DNA from: Pontibacter mucosus
GTDB taxonomy: Bacteria; Bacteroidota; Bacteroidia; Cytophagales; Hymenobacteraceae
Length of the DNA stretch: 64,000 nt
NCBI RefSeq assembly: GCF_003054055.1
Contig: NZ_QBKI01000008.1
Span: forward strand, 186,001-250,000
Direction of reading: 5' to 3'
Each line of letters starts with the position of its first letter. The stretch's first letter is position 1. A program made the translations under genes and the position numbers. The notes beneath the pieces are model-generated. The model was given only the letters and a program-made list of their open reading frames with translations. It was not told the DNA's origin and did no database searches. This document shows, in pieces, positions 35,878 to 44,355 of this stretch.

Positions 35878-36114
35878 ATGAGCTACGAGCCACCTATACA
35901 CTGGAACGACTACGAGGACATCGCGATGGCGCTTTACGAGAAGTTCGGGGATGACTTCAACGAGTCTAAGATTTACCGCATCCGCTTCACCGACCTGCTG
36001 GAGTGGGTACTGTCGCTGCCAAACTTTGCCGGCAAGCGCGAGGAAGCCAACGAAGGGCACCTGGAGCAGATTCAGGCGGCCTGGGTTTACGAGTGGCGCG
36101 ACAACCAGGACTAA
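35878..36114 (+). CDS. iscX: Fe-S assembly regulator IscX
   Basis: IscX binds IscS and tunes cluster assembly, possibly as an iron sensor. It has 78 residues, beginning MSYEPPIHWNDYEDIAMALY and carrying the signature YRIRFTDLLEWVLSLPNF and LEQIQAAWVYEW. The acidic ED/DD positions that bind iron are present. The ATG at 35878 is preferred to the TTG at 35863. It pairs with fdx upstream. Confidence 0.93.
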   Translation: MSYEPPIHWNDYEDIAMALYEKFGDDFNESKIYRIRFTDLLEWVLSLPNFAGKREEANEGHLEQIQAAWVYEWRDNQD

Positions 36115-36161
36115 ATCTTACCTGCATCGGCAAGTATAAATTCAGAAAATTCTATACTTTT

Positions 36162-36190
36162 AAAGGCTCTTTCCCGGGAAGGAGCCTTTT
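36162..36190 (+). terminator. Terminator of fdx-iscX
   Basis: Outer stem AAAGGCTC / GAGCCTTT with an inner TTCCCGGGAA palindrome, followed by T. TATACTT/AAGTATA words flank it at 36132, 36153 and 36199. Confidence 0.8.
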
Positions 36191-36233
36191 GCTTTTCTAT
36201 ACTTTATTAACGCTTTTTTCACAGGCTATACTT

Positions 36234-36731
36234 ATGTCTATCACCCAAACAGACCTCACCAGCATTAATACCTTTGTTTTTGATGTGGACGGCGTACTGA
36301 CCGACGGGCTGCTCTACTGCTTTGCTGACGGCGAGCAGGTGCGCGCCTTTAACATCAAGGACGGGTTTGCCATCAAGCACGCCATCAGCCAGGGCTACCG
36401 GGTAGCCATTATCTCGGGCAAAAACGAGCCGGGCGTGCGCCGCCGCCTGGAGCAGCTGGGCATTGAGGATATTTTCCTGGGGATAGATGACAAGGTGGAG
36501 GCGCTGGAGGACTACCTGTACATGCAGGGTATAAACCCGGCCACTGCCGCCTACATGGGCGACGACATGCCTGATTACGAGGTGATGCAGCGCTGCGGCC
36601 TGCGCGCCTGCCCTGCCGACGCCGCGGACGACATACAGGCCATCGCTACTTTTATTTCATCGAAAGACGGAGGCAGGGGCGCCGTGCGTGAACTGATTGA
36701 AACAGTGATGAAAGCACAGGACAGCTGGTAA
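36234..36731 (+). CDS. KdsC-like HAD phosphatase
   Basis: A 165-residue haloacid-dehalogenase phosphatase of the C0 class without a cap domain, the type that removes phosphate from KDO-8-phosphate in lipopolysaccharide synthesis. The nucleophile motif FDVDGVLTDG has Asp17 and Asp19; SGKNEP holds the motif II serine and GDDMPD (109-114) is motif IV. The ATG at 36234 immediately follows a TATACTT word; the frame is open further upstream, but that part covers iscX in another frame and the terminator. KDO-8-P is the best substrate guess. Confidence 0.88.
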   Translation: MSITQTDLTSINTFVFDVDGVLTDGLLYCFADGEQVRAFNIKDGFAIKHAISQGYRVAIISGKNEPGVRRRLEQLGIEDIFLGIDDKVEALEDYLYMQGINPATAAYMGDDMPDYEVMQRCGLRACPADAADDIQAIATFISSKDGGRGAVRELIETVMKAQDSW

Positions 36732-36852
36732 ACATAAATTACTTATACTTTTCTAGAAATAAATTGAATATTTTTTTTATCCCCTATTGTATATATAGAA
36801 ATTAATTTTTAGATTACCAGCAGTTTAATTACCATCAACAGTTCAAATTTTT

Positions 36853-37047
36853 ATGAAGACAGGAAAAGTAAAATTCTTTATCGAGTCCAAAGGTTTCGGT
36901 TTTATAACTGAGGACGGAACAAACGAGGACTTCTTTGTGCACGTTACCGGCTTAAACGGTCTGCAGATTCAGCAGAACGACCGCGTTGAGTTTGACACGG
37001 TGGAAGGCAAAAAAGGAGTTAATGCTGTAAATGTGAGGAAGTTTTAA
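36853..37047 (+). CDS. Cold shock protein (CspA family)
   Basis: A 64-residue single cold-shock domain with RNP1 KGFGFI and RNP2 DFFVHV, a single-stranded nucleic acid chaperone. It follows an AT-rich untranslated leader (about 36740-36852), as expected for cold-regulated mRNAs. It has its own terminator. Confidence 0.96.
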   Translation: MKTGKVKFFIESKGFGFITEDGTNEDFFVHVTGLNGLQIQQNDRVEFDTVEGKKGVNAVNVRKF

Positions 37048-37072
37048 GACAAACATACTTTACAAGCACTGG

Positions 37073-37099
37073 AAAAGCCCCTGCGTCAGGGGCTTTTTT
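37073..37099 (+). terminator. Terminator of the cold shock gene
   Basis: Stem AAAAGCCCCTG / CAGGGGCTTTT with loop CGT and a T-run. Confidence 0.96.
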
Positions 37100-37166
37100 A
37101 TTGCCCGGTAGCTTCTGTGTCGTATTTTTACAAAGTACAAAACGCCATACTTCTGCAAACACCCCC

Positions 37167-38009
37167 GTGAAATCCATCCTGACGCTTATACGTGCCCGTA
37201 ACCTGGTGATGATTGTGCTGTCCCAAGCCCTGGTGCAAGCTTGCCTTTTAGCCCATGGGCAGGACTGGCGGCGCCTGCTGGATGGCGGTTTCTGGGTGCT
37301 GGTGCTGTCTACGGTGTGCATTGCGGCGGCCGGCTACATCATCAACGACTACTATGATGTGAAGATAGATGCCATCAACAAGCCAGACCGGCTGTTGGTG
37401 GGCCGCCACATCCGCAGGCGCAGGGCCATGTTCGCCCACCTGATACTTTCGGGCATTGGGGTGCTGCTGGGCCTGCTGCTCTCCATACCGGTTGCCCTGA
37501 TAAACATTGGCGCAGTGCTGCTGCTTTGGGGGTACTCGGCAAGGCTCAAGAAACTGATACTCGCCGGCAACGTGGTGATTGCCCTGCTGTCGGCTTCCAT
37601 GCTGCTGGTGGTGGCGGTTTATGCCGATGAGCTCAACCGCATCACGATGGGGTATGCCCTCTTCGCGTTTCTTATTTCGCTTATCCGGGAGATTATAAAG
37701 GACATTGAGGACATGAAGGGCGACGCCTCCTTTGAATGCCGCACCCTACCCATAGTAGTGGGCATGCGCGGCGCCAAGCTGGTGCTGTACCCGCTCCTGG
37801 CTGTTTTTCAGGCTTTCCTGCTCGTGGTTATACTGCATGAGGCCTCCGGGCTGGTATTCGACGCCTACATGGTGGCGCTGGTGTTGCTGCCAAGCGTGTG
37901 GCTGGTCGTAAAGCTGGTGCGCGCCGACCGCAAGCGCGATTTCTCTTACCTGAGCAACCTCAATAAGCTCATCATGCTCACGGGCATACTTTCCATGCTG
38001 CTGCTGTAG
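37167..38009 (+). CDS. UbiA-family prenyltransferase
   Basis: An integral membrane prenyltransferase, 280 residues from the GTG at 37167; an upstream TTG frame would overlap the csp terminator. About eight membrane helices are present. The first aspartate motif NDYYDVKID (60-68) and the second, EIIKDIEDMKGD, bind prenyl diphosphate and Mg. Sequence style is closest to geranylgeranylglycerol-phosphate geranylgeranyltransferase-like proteins common in Bacteroidota; menaquinone or heme O roles are less likely. The substrate is inferred. Confidence 0.88.
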   Translation: MKSILTLIRARNLVMIVLSQALVQACLLAHGQDWRRLLDGGFWVLVLSTVCIAAAGYIINDYYDVKIDAINKPDRLLVGRHIRRRRAMFAHLILSGIGVLLGLLLSIPVALINIGAVLLLWGYSARLKKLILAGNVVIALLSASMLLVVAVYADELNRITMGYALFAFLISLIREIIKDIEDMKGDASFECRTLPIVVGMRGAKLVLYPLLAVFQAFLLVVILHEASGLVFDAYMVALVLLPSVWLVVKLVRADRKRDFSYLSNLNKLIMLTGILSMLLL

Positions 38010-38082
38010 CGCCTGTATAAAACTACTCTTTTAGGCATCGTGCCATACTTGCAGAAATGAGTTTCGGCCAGGCTACAAAGTA

Positions 38083-38108
38083 TAAAAGCCCGGGTGCTGG
38101 CCCGGGCT
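38083..38108 (-). terminator. Terminator of the T9SS cargo gene
   Basis: Stem AGCCCGGG / CCCGGGCT with loop TGCTGG; a T-run follows on the minus strand, overlapping an AAGTATAA word (38079). It also lies between converging genes. Confidence 0.85.
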
Positions 38109-38135
38109 CTTCATTAAACCAATAGAGTAAAAAAA

Positions 38136-38879
38136 TTATTTTACTATCAGGCGGCTGGAGGCCACATCATTCTCGGCCATCACTTTAACAAAGTAAGTGC
38201 CGCGGGCATACTGCTGCGTGTTGATCTCCACGGTTCCGTTTGCGTTGCTCAGCTCCAGCACCTTACGGCCCAGCATGTCCATCACGGCTACGTTGGCGTT
38301 GCGTATCTTGCCCAGGCTCAGCTTCACGGTTCCCGTCGAAACAGTTGGGTAAACGGCCACGCGGGCATCGCCGATCATGTCATCGATGCTCGCCACTGTT
38401 CCGGCGGTCACTGTCTCGGTTACAATTGCCAGTGGGTTGCCATCGTCGCGGCGCAGGATCAAATCATACTTGTAAATGCCGGGGGCGGAGAAGTTGATCT
38501 TAAAATACTCTTTATAAGAAGTTGGCAACGGCTCCCCTCCTTCCGGCCCAATCACGGCCACGCCATCGGTAAAGGTAACCTGGGTATAAACGGCTTCATC
38601 CTCGTTGGCTGCGTCGCGGTTGGAGTTGTAGTGCAGCGTAAAGTTGTTGCTTTGCGCCGGGTTGTGCAGTTTAATTTCCAGATTGGTCTTGTCGCCCTGG
38701 CGGTCGAAGGCGTTGATGTGCACCTGCCACTGAACGTCGGAACCTATCACCAGGTCACCTTGCTCGGAGATAACATCCAGTGTGCCGTTTACAGTAGCTT
38801 CCTTGGTTTGCGCATTGCTAACGCCTGTTGCCAGTACAAACGCGAAAACAGCAGCAGCAATGTGTAGAGCTTTTTTCAT
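38136..38879 (-). CDS. Secreted protein with type IX sorting domain
   Basis: A 247-residue exported protein from the ATG at 38877-38879; a longer start adds six residues. The signal peptide ends SNAQT (about 24). The middle beta-rich domain (about 25-160) resembles no named family I can give. The last 75 residues, from ARVAVYPTVSTGTVKLSL to YFVKVMAENDVASSRLIVK-type residues (visible end RLIVK), are a type A T9SS C-terminal sorting domain. It is probably secreted and surface-anchored by the PorZ-containing system. It is divergent from the Fur gene. Confidence 0.85.
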   Translation of the reverse strand: MKKALHIAAAVFAFVLATGVSNAQTKEATVNGTLDVISEQGDLVIGSDVQWQVHINAFDRQGDKTNLEIKLHNPAQSNNFTLHYNSNRDAANEDEAVYTQVTFTDGVAVIGPEGGEPLPTSYKEYFKINFSAPGIYKYDLILRRDDGNPLAIVTETVTAGTVASIDDMIGDARVAVYPTVSTGTVKLSLGKIRNANVAVMDMLGRKVLELSNANGTVEINTQQYARGTYFVKVMAENDVASSRLIVK

Positions 38880-39083
38880 TGTAAGAAAATTTAACATTTT
38901 AACGTGATATATAACAATAAAAACTTATACTTAAGTATTTCGATACATACGACAAAGACGTGTTTTGGCTCCATTTTTTTGAATCTTTTTTACTATATAA
39001 TATTTTTCGATATTTTTGGATTGTTTCTTTTCCGAGGTACTACCAGCTGTATTTAAAATCGAAAGGAGTGGAATAGCAATATA

Positions 39084-39509
39084 ATGGACAAAGCACAAGC
39101 GCTTCTAGATGAGTATGGTTTGCGCAAAACCGGCTGTCGGCTGGATGTTTTGCAGCAGTTTCTGGAGAATGATTTTGCACTATCGCACGCCGACCTGGAG
39201 AAGCTCCTGGACAGCAACTACGATCGCGTTACCATCTACCGGACATTGTACTCCTTTGAGGAAAAAGGACTTGTGCATAGTATAAACGATGTGAACGGCG
39301 CCGTAAAGTTTGCCCTGTGCAAGAACGACAACTGCAATCCGCACAGGCACGAGGACAACCACATCCACTTTAACTGCGTTGCCTGCGGACAGACGTTCTG
39401 CCTGAACGATGTGGGTATCCCGCGCCTGACGCTGCCAGACGGCTACACCGCCAACCGGCTGCACTTCTCGGCCGAGGGGGTGTGCAAGGGCTGCCACCAG
39501 GAAGGTTGA
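39084..39509 (+). CDS. Fur-family metalloregulator
   Basis: A 141-residue repressor with an N-terminal winged helix (YDRVTIYRTLYSFEEKGLV recognition region) and a C-terminal dimerisation domain. Metal sites are H-rich HRHEDNHIHFNC, with structural zinc cysteines CVAC and CKGC. It could sense iron, zinc or manganese (Fur/Zur/Mur); the short histidine-rich segment leans towards Zur but this is not decisive. A TATTTTTG -7 box is at 39011-39018. A hotdog protein gene follows after 33 nt. Confidence 0.92.
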   Translation: MDKAQALLDEYGLRKTGCRLDVLQQFLENDFALSHADLEKLLDSNYDRVTIYRTLYSFEEKGLVHSINDVNGAVKFALCKNDNCNPHRHEDNHIHFNCVACGQTFCLNDVGIPRLTLPDGYTANRLHFSAEGVCKGCHQEG

Positions 39510-39542
39510 TTTGCGCCCACACAAAGTATAAACCAAGTTACC

Positions 39543-40046
39543 ATGAAGCACCAGCTACCAGACCATGCCGCAGCGTTCCGCCAGCTGGTAACCTCTCCGG
39601 TTAAGTTCCGCCTGTTCCTGCTCACCAGGCTGCCCATGGCTTACCTGGCTGGTCTGCGCGTTGCTTCCCTCACGCCGGAGCATGCATCGGTTTCCATCAA
39701 GTATAAGTACCTTACCCAGAACCCCTTCCGCTCCATTTACTTTGCCTGCCTGAGCATGGCCTCCGAGCTCTCTACAGGTGCCCTGTGCATGATGTATGTG
39801 TACAAGGCAAGTCCCGCAGTATCCATGCTGGTGGTGCACATGGAGGCTACCTTCACGAAGAAGGCAACAGGCAAGATTACCTTTACCTGCCACAACGGGC
39901 AGCAGATACAGGAGGCCGTTGCGCGCACAAAAGCCACCGGTGAGGGCGTAACGCTAACAGCCACAAGTATAGGCGTAGATAAGGCCGGCGACCAGGTGGC
40001 CGAGTTCCGGTTTACCTGGTCGTTGAAAGCGAAGAGCAAAGTATAG
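39543..40046 (+). CDS. DUF4442 hotdog-fold protein
   Basis: A 167-residue protein with the thioesterase-like hotdog fold of DUF4442 (YLAGLRVASLTPEHASVSIKY, NPFRSIYFACLSMASELSTG). Family members are probable acyl-CoA thioesterases; no experimental role is implied. The stop codon lies inside an AAGTATA word that forms an inverted pair with a TATACTT word (40039-40056), a possible weak terminator. Confidence 0.85.
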   Translation: MKHQLPDHAAAFRQLVTSPVKFRLFLLTRLPMAYLAGLRVASLTPEHASVSIKYKYLTQNPFRSIYFACLSMASELSTGALCMMYVYKASPAVSMLVVHMEATFTKKATGKITFTCHNGQQIQEAVARTKATGEGVTLTATSIGVDKAGDQVAEFRFTWSLKAKSKV

Positions 40047-40056
40047 ATTTATACTT
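40039..40056 (+). terminator. Inverted AAGTATA/TATACTT pair at a gene end
   Basis: AAGTATA-GATT-TATACTT forms a 7-bp stem covering the stop codon of the DUF4442 gene. It is AT-rich, so termination is uncertain. Confidence 0.4.
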
Positions 40057-40108
40057 GCAGCGGCTATTACCGCATGATTTCCCCATAGAAATAAATATAT
40101 CCCTACCC

Positions 40109-40492
40109 ATGAAAGACTATAAGAAGTACTACATTATACCTGCCGAGCCCGCGTTAGTATATGCTGCCTTAACCAACCCACTCACCATACAAGCCTGGAC
40201 CGGCGAGGAAGCTGAGATGAGCGTAGAGCCGGGGTCGGAGTTCTCGCTGTGGGAAGGCAGCATCGTAGGCAAGAACCTGGAGTTTGAGGAGGGTAAAAAG
40301 ATTGTGCAGCAGTGGTATTTCGGCGAACAGGAAGAACCTTCCATTGTCACCATCAAACTACACCCGCATAAACTAGGTACCTCCGCCGAGCTGCGCCACG
40401 CCAATATCCCCGACGAGGCCTACGAGGACATCACCGAAGGCTGGGACCACGCCTACTTCGCGGCGCTAATAGAGTTTTATGAGGGGGAGTAA
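40109..40492 (+). CDS. SRPBCC/AHSA1-like START-fold protein
   Basis: A 127-residue protein with the helix-grip fold: IIPAEPALVYAALTNPLTIQAWTG, EFSLWEGSIVGKNLEFEEGKKIVQQW and WDHAYFAALIEFYEG. START-like proteins bind hydrophobic ligands or act as Hsp90 co-factors; the ligand here is unknown. The ATG at 40109 matches the usual family start. Confidence 0.88.
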   Translation: MKDYKKYYIIPAEPALVYAALTNPLTIQAWTGEEAEMSVEPGSEFSLWEGSIVGKNLEFEEGKKIVQQWYFGEQEEPSIVTIKLHPHKLGTSAELRHANIPDEAYEDITEGWDHAYFAALIEFYEGE

Positions 40493-40544
40493 AGACGATG
40501 AATTACATTCCGGTCTGTTTTTACCAAACCTCCCGTTAAGTTAT

Positions 40545-41795
40545 ATGGAACAGAAAGCCAGGAGCGCCTTATTCGCCTTTCTAATTAGTCTGGTCTGCAC
40601 TCTGTTTTGCTTTTGCTTACACGTACTGCCTTCATCAAACAGCATGGTAAACCTTCGGATGCCCTCAGCAGGTGTCCAGAAGCCCTTTATCTCGGATGAA
40701 TACCTACAAGTAGTTGTGGAATTCCACAAAGAGCACCCTGCGTTCGCGAAACGCCCCATTACGACATACCTGTCGGAGACCTTAGATCGTATAACGTCAC
40801 TAAGTATAGGAGAGGCATTCACAGCGGTTAGTTTTGTGTCACTCCTACTCTGCGGTGTAGCTCTTTACTACCTGGCCGCCCTTACAGGAAGCACCGCAAA
40901 GGAAGCCGCCCTAAGTATAATAGGGTTCTTCTCCAGCTTTAGTATTCTCTTTGCCTTCTTCCCTCCTATATATACCTACGATGAGCCTATACATTATCTC
41001 TTAGTCTATATGAGCTTAATCTTCTTGAGGCAAGAAAGGTGGCTCCCCTTTATCTTCTTGTTCAGCCTAAGCTTAGTTGCTAGAGAAAGTAGCCTCATAC
41101 TGCTACCAGGTGCCGCTATGTTGGTGATTTATGCTGATCAGGACAGCAAGACTTCTATCTGGAAGCTTTCTATTCTACTAGCGCCAGTAGCCATATATGT
41201 GCTATACCTCGTCTTATTTATCACAGGAAGCGGAATAGAAGACGCCTCGAAGCAAGACTTCGTGGGCCGGCTGGAGCATTTCAAGTACAACTTCCAGAGC
41301 ATTAAGTTCGCGCTAGAAGCGCTATTATCATTCTTTCTCGCCTTGGGATTTCAGACTTACCTATTGTGTAGCTATGCGAGCAGAAAACATCTCTCCGTAA
41401 CCGAAAGAAAATTCATTGCCGCCTTTATCATTACTTTAGCACTAAATACAGTAATTGTATACTTCACAACCTGGGCTAGAGAAAGTAGATTGTTGGCGCT
41501 GCCACTTCTCTTCTTGTGGCCCATCCTGGGCAAGATTGCGCAGAGCGAGTTTCAGTATATCAAAGCCAAGGTAAGGGCCTCAACACACAACGAAATCCTA
41601 AGATGGCTACCGCTGTTTACAACGCTAGCTATTGTGATCATTTATATAACACAGAAGGTATACTTTCAGACAATAGGAAGCATATCTGACAATTTATTTA
41701 ATGAATACACGGCTATCATACTAATATTTCTTGTGGCACATGCTATCCTTCGATTCATGTTAAAACCAAAGAGCCCCATGAAAGATGAACGGTAA
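40545..41795 (+). CDS. Polytopic membrane protein, AT-rich, probably acquired
   Basis: A 416-residue protein with about nine to eleven hydrophobic segments, ending KPKSPMKDER. No family is recognised with confidence; the topology and the periplasmic loop after the first helix resemble glycosyltransferase/polymerase-type membrane enzymes. Base and codon use (ATA, TTA, AGA frequent) are clearly more AT-rich than the neighbours, suggesting transfer. The ATG at 40545 is the first plausible start; a frame to 40479 overlaps the preceding gene's stop. Confidence 0.72.
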   Translation: MEQKARSALFAFLISLVCTLFCFCLHVLPSSNSMVNLRMPSAGVQKPFISDEYLQVVVEFHKEHPAFAKRPITTYLSETLDRITSLSIGEAFTAVSFVSLLLCGVALYYLAALTGSTAKEAALSIIGFFSSFSILFAFFPPIYTYDEPIHYLLVYMSLIFLRQERWLPFIFLFSLSLVARESSLILLPGAAMLVIYADQDSKTSIWKLSILLAPVAIYVLYLVLFITGSGIEDASKQDFVGRLEHFKYNFQSIKFALEALLSFFLALGFQTYLLCSYASRKHLSVTERKFIAAFIITLALNTVIVYFTTWARESRLLALPLLFLWPILGKIAQSEFQYIKAKVRASTHNEILRWLPLFTTLAIVIIYITQKVYFQTIGSISDNLFNEYTAIILIFLVAHAILRFMLKPKSPMKDER

Positions 41796-41889
41796 GAGCC
41801 AACGTAGTATCTATGCTATAGAATATAGCCGCTAACAGTGAGAAGCAACACATTTGTTACTTCTTCTCTGACAATTAGCCCAAACCCAC

Positions 41890-41897
41890 TATATTTG
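41890..41897 (+). promoter_or_regulatory. -7 box (TATATTTG) upstream of purN
   Basis: A perfect TAnnTTTG match 22 nt before the TTG start of purN; no -33 at the standard distance. Confidence 0.55.
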
Positions 41898-41919
41898 CAG
41901 TTTAATTCAAGCCTGTACT

Positions 41920-42513
41920 TTGGAACCAAAGGATAAAAAAAATATTGTCATTTTCGCTTCGGGGTCTGGGAGCAACGCGCAGCGCCTGCTGGAGCATTTT
42001 GAGCACCACCCTGCCATACGTGTGGCTGCCCTGTTCTCTAACAATCCGAAAGCGTATGCCCTGAAACGAGCCGAGACGTTCCATGTCCCGGCTTTTTTGT
42101 TTACCCGCGAAGAGTTTTACAACACTGACAAAGTGCTGGAGCAGGTGCAGCAGTATAACCCGGATCTAATTGTGCTGGCTGGCTTTCTGTGGCTGGTGCC
42201 CAACAACCTGCTGCGCGCCTTCCCGAACCGCATCATCAATATACACCCTGCCCTGCTGCCCAAGTATGGCGGCAAAGGCATGCACGGCATTAACGTGCAC
42301 TCAGCCGTTTTGCAGGCCCAGGAGCCGGAATCGGGCATCACCATCCACTACATCAACGAGGAGTACGACAAGGGCGAGTTTATACTTCAGGAGCGCTGCC
42401 CGGTGCAAGCCACCGATACTCCTGAGGATCTAGCCGCCCGCGTGCTGCAGCTGGAGCACAAGCATCTGCCCGAGGTGGTGGAAAGGCTATTACTGACGCA
42501 GGAACAACTATAG
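41920..42513 (+). CDS. purN: Phosphoribosylglycinamide formyltransferase
   Basis: It transfers the formyl group of 10-formyl-THF to GAR, step 3 of purine synthesis. It has 197 residues and a TTG start at 41920 (no ATG nearby upstream). GSGSNAQRL binds substrate phosphate; catalytic Asn107 and His109 are in NIHPALLPKYGGKGMHG, and Asp150 is in YDKGEF. purH follows after 30 nt, forming a purine unit. Confidence 0.96.
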   Translation: MEPKDKKNIVIFASGSGSNAQRLLEHFEHHPAIRVAALFSNNPKAYALKRAETFHVPAFLFTREEFYNTDKVLEQVQQYNPDLIVLAGFLWLVPNNLLRAFPNRIINIHPALLPKYGGKGMHGINVHSAVLQAQEPESGITIHYINEEYDKGEFILQERCPVQATDTPEDLAARVLQLEHKHLPEVVERLLLTQEQL

Positions 42514-42543
42514 AAATCAATCATCAACCCAATACTCAATCTC

Positions 42544-44067
42544 ATGCAATCCGTTAAGATAAAATCCGCATTAATTTCGGTTTACTATAAAGACCGCCTG
42601 GAGCCACTGGTGGAGCTGCTGAAGCAACACGGTGTAACCATCTACTCCACCGGCGGTACCCAAACCTTCCTGGAGGAGCAGGGCGCTCAGGTAGTAGCCG
42701 TAGAGGACCTGACTGACTACCCTTCCATCTTTGGAGGACGCGTTAAAACGCTGCACCCCAAAGTGTTTGGGGGCATTCTGCACCGCCGCGATAACCAGAG
42801 CGACCTGTCGGAGCGCGAGAAGTATGAAATTCCGCCGATAGACCTGGTGGTGGTAGACCTTTACCCGTTTGAGGAAACCGTAGCCTCCGGCGCCTCAGAA
42901 GCGGACGTAATTGAGAAAATCGACATTGGCGGTATCTCCCTGATCCGGGCGGCGGCCAAGAATTTCAAGGATGTGCTGATCGTGTCGTCGCGCGAGCAGT
43001 ATGACGAGGTGGTGGAACTGCTGCAGGCCAAGAATGGTGCTACTGACCTGGAAGACCGCAAGCGCTTTGCCGCCAAGGCCTTCAACGTATCGTCGCACTA
43101 CGACACGCACATCTTCAACTACATGAATGCCGACAGCGAGATTCAGGCCTTTAAGCAGAGCGTGCAGCACAGCATGCCGCTGCGCTACGGCGAGAACCCG
43201 CACCAGAAAGGCACCTTCTATGGCAAGCTGGAGGACTTGTTCGAGCAACTGAACGGCAAACAGCTTTCTTATAACAACCTGGTAGACGTGGACGCTGCTG
43301 TGGCCCTGGCCGCTGAGTTCGAGGAGCCGGTGGTAGCCATCCTCAAGCACACAAATGCCTGCGGTTGCGCCATTGGCGACACCATAAAAGAGGCGTACCT
43401 GAGCGCCCTTTCCTCCGATCCGGTTTCTGCTTTTGGCGGAGTGATCATCGCCAACAGAACGATAGACCTGCCAGCTGCCGAGGAACTGAACAAGCTCTTC
43501 TTTGAAGTGCTGATTGCCCCGGAATTTGACACAGACGCGCTGGAGCTGCTGAAGACCAAGAAAAACCGCATCCTGCTGAAGCAGAAGCCAGTGGAGCTAC
43601 CAACCAAGCAGTTCAAGACGCTGCTGAACGGCGTGATTGAGCAGGACAAGGACCTGGCCACCGAAACAGAGGCTGACTTTAAAACCGCTACCAAGCGCCA
43701 GCCAACCGCCGAGGAGAAAAAGGCCCTGGTGTTCGCCGCTAAAGTATGCAAGCACACCAAATCCAATACCATCGTGTTGGCTACGGATAAAATGATGTTC
43801 TCCAGCGGCGTGGGCCAGACCTCGCGCGTGGATGCCCTGCGCCAGGCCATCGAGAAAGCCCAAAGCTTTGGCTTCGACGTGAGCAAGACCGTGATGGCCT
43901 CCGATGCCTTCTTCCCTTTCCCGGACTGTGTGGAGATTGCGGATAAGGCAGGCGTGAAAGCGGTGGTGCAGCCGGGCGGCTCCATCAAAGACCAGGACTC
44001 TATTGATTATTGCGATGCCCACGGCATGGCCATGGTCATGACAGGCGTGCGCCACTTCAAACACTAA
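42544..44067 (+). CDS. purH: Bifunctional AICAR transformylase / IMP cyclohydrolase
   Basis: It catalyses the last two steps of IMP synthesis. The 507-residue protein has an N-terminal MGS-like cyclohydrolase domain (STGGTQTFLEEQG, SIFGGRVKTLHPKVFGGIL) and a C-terminal transformylase domain (LRYGENPHQKG, KHTNACGCAIGD, VVQPGGSIKDQD, GVRHFKH end). Both active-site sets are intact. It forms an operon with purN and ends at a terminator. Confidence 0.98.
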   Translation: MQSVKIKSALISVYYKDRLEPLVELLKQHGVTIYSTGGTQTFLEEQGAQVVAVEDLTDYPSIFGGRVKTLHPKVFGGILHRRDNQSDLSEREKYEIPPIDLVVVDLYPFEETVASGASEADVIEKIDIGGISLIRAAAKNFKDVLIVSSREQYDEVVELLQAKNGATDLEDRKRFAAKAFNVSSHYDTHIFNYMNADSEIQAFKQSVQHSMPLRYGENPHQKGTFYGKLEDLFEQLNGKQLSYNNLVDVDAAVALAAEFEEPVVAILKHTNACGCAIGDTIKEAYLSALSSDPVSAFGGVIIANRTIDLPAAEELNKLFFEVLIAPEFDTDALELLKTKKNRILLKQKPVELPTKQFKTLLNGVIEQDKDLATETEADFKTATKRQPTAEEKKALVFAAKVCKHTKSNTIVLATDKMMFSSGVGQTSRVDALRQAIEKAQSFGFDVSKTVMASDAFFPFPDCVEIADKAGVKAVVQPGGSIKDQDSIDYCDAHGMAMVMTGVRHFKH

Positions 44068-44097
44068 GCAAGTAGCTTCTAATAGCACTTTTCACAT

Positions 44098-44134
44098 AAA
44101 AGTCCCTGCTGCCGTTAAGGCCAGGGACTTTATT
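44098..44134 (+). terminator. Terminator of purNH
   Basis: Stem AAAAGTCCCTG / CAGGGACTTT with a 13-nt loop and T-rich tail. Confidence 0.9.
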
Positions 44135-44275
44135 ATTTCCAGCCAGACCTCAATTTTAGCCCACACGCGGCGTTAGCTAGGCATTCAGTGGCTTTTTAAA
44201 CAAATTTCAGGTATAAATAAATATTTATTCAAGTAACAGTGGATAACTTGCACTACTAATTACACTGAAATTCGC

Positions 44276-44283
44276 TAATTTTG
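44276..44283 (+). promoter_or_regulatory. -7 box (TAATTTTG) upstream of mreB
   Basis: A perfect TAnnTTTG match; it gives a leader of about 65 nt. The -33 is not clear. Confidence 0.45.
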
Positions 44284-44355
44284 CCGCAAGTTTCTGACTA
44301 GAAATATTGTATATTGAAAATATAACAGGCGGGCGCACGCCTCTCAAACTTCACC

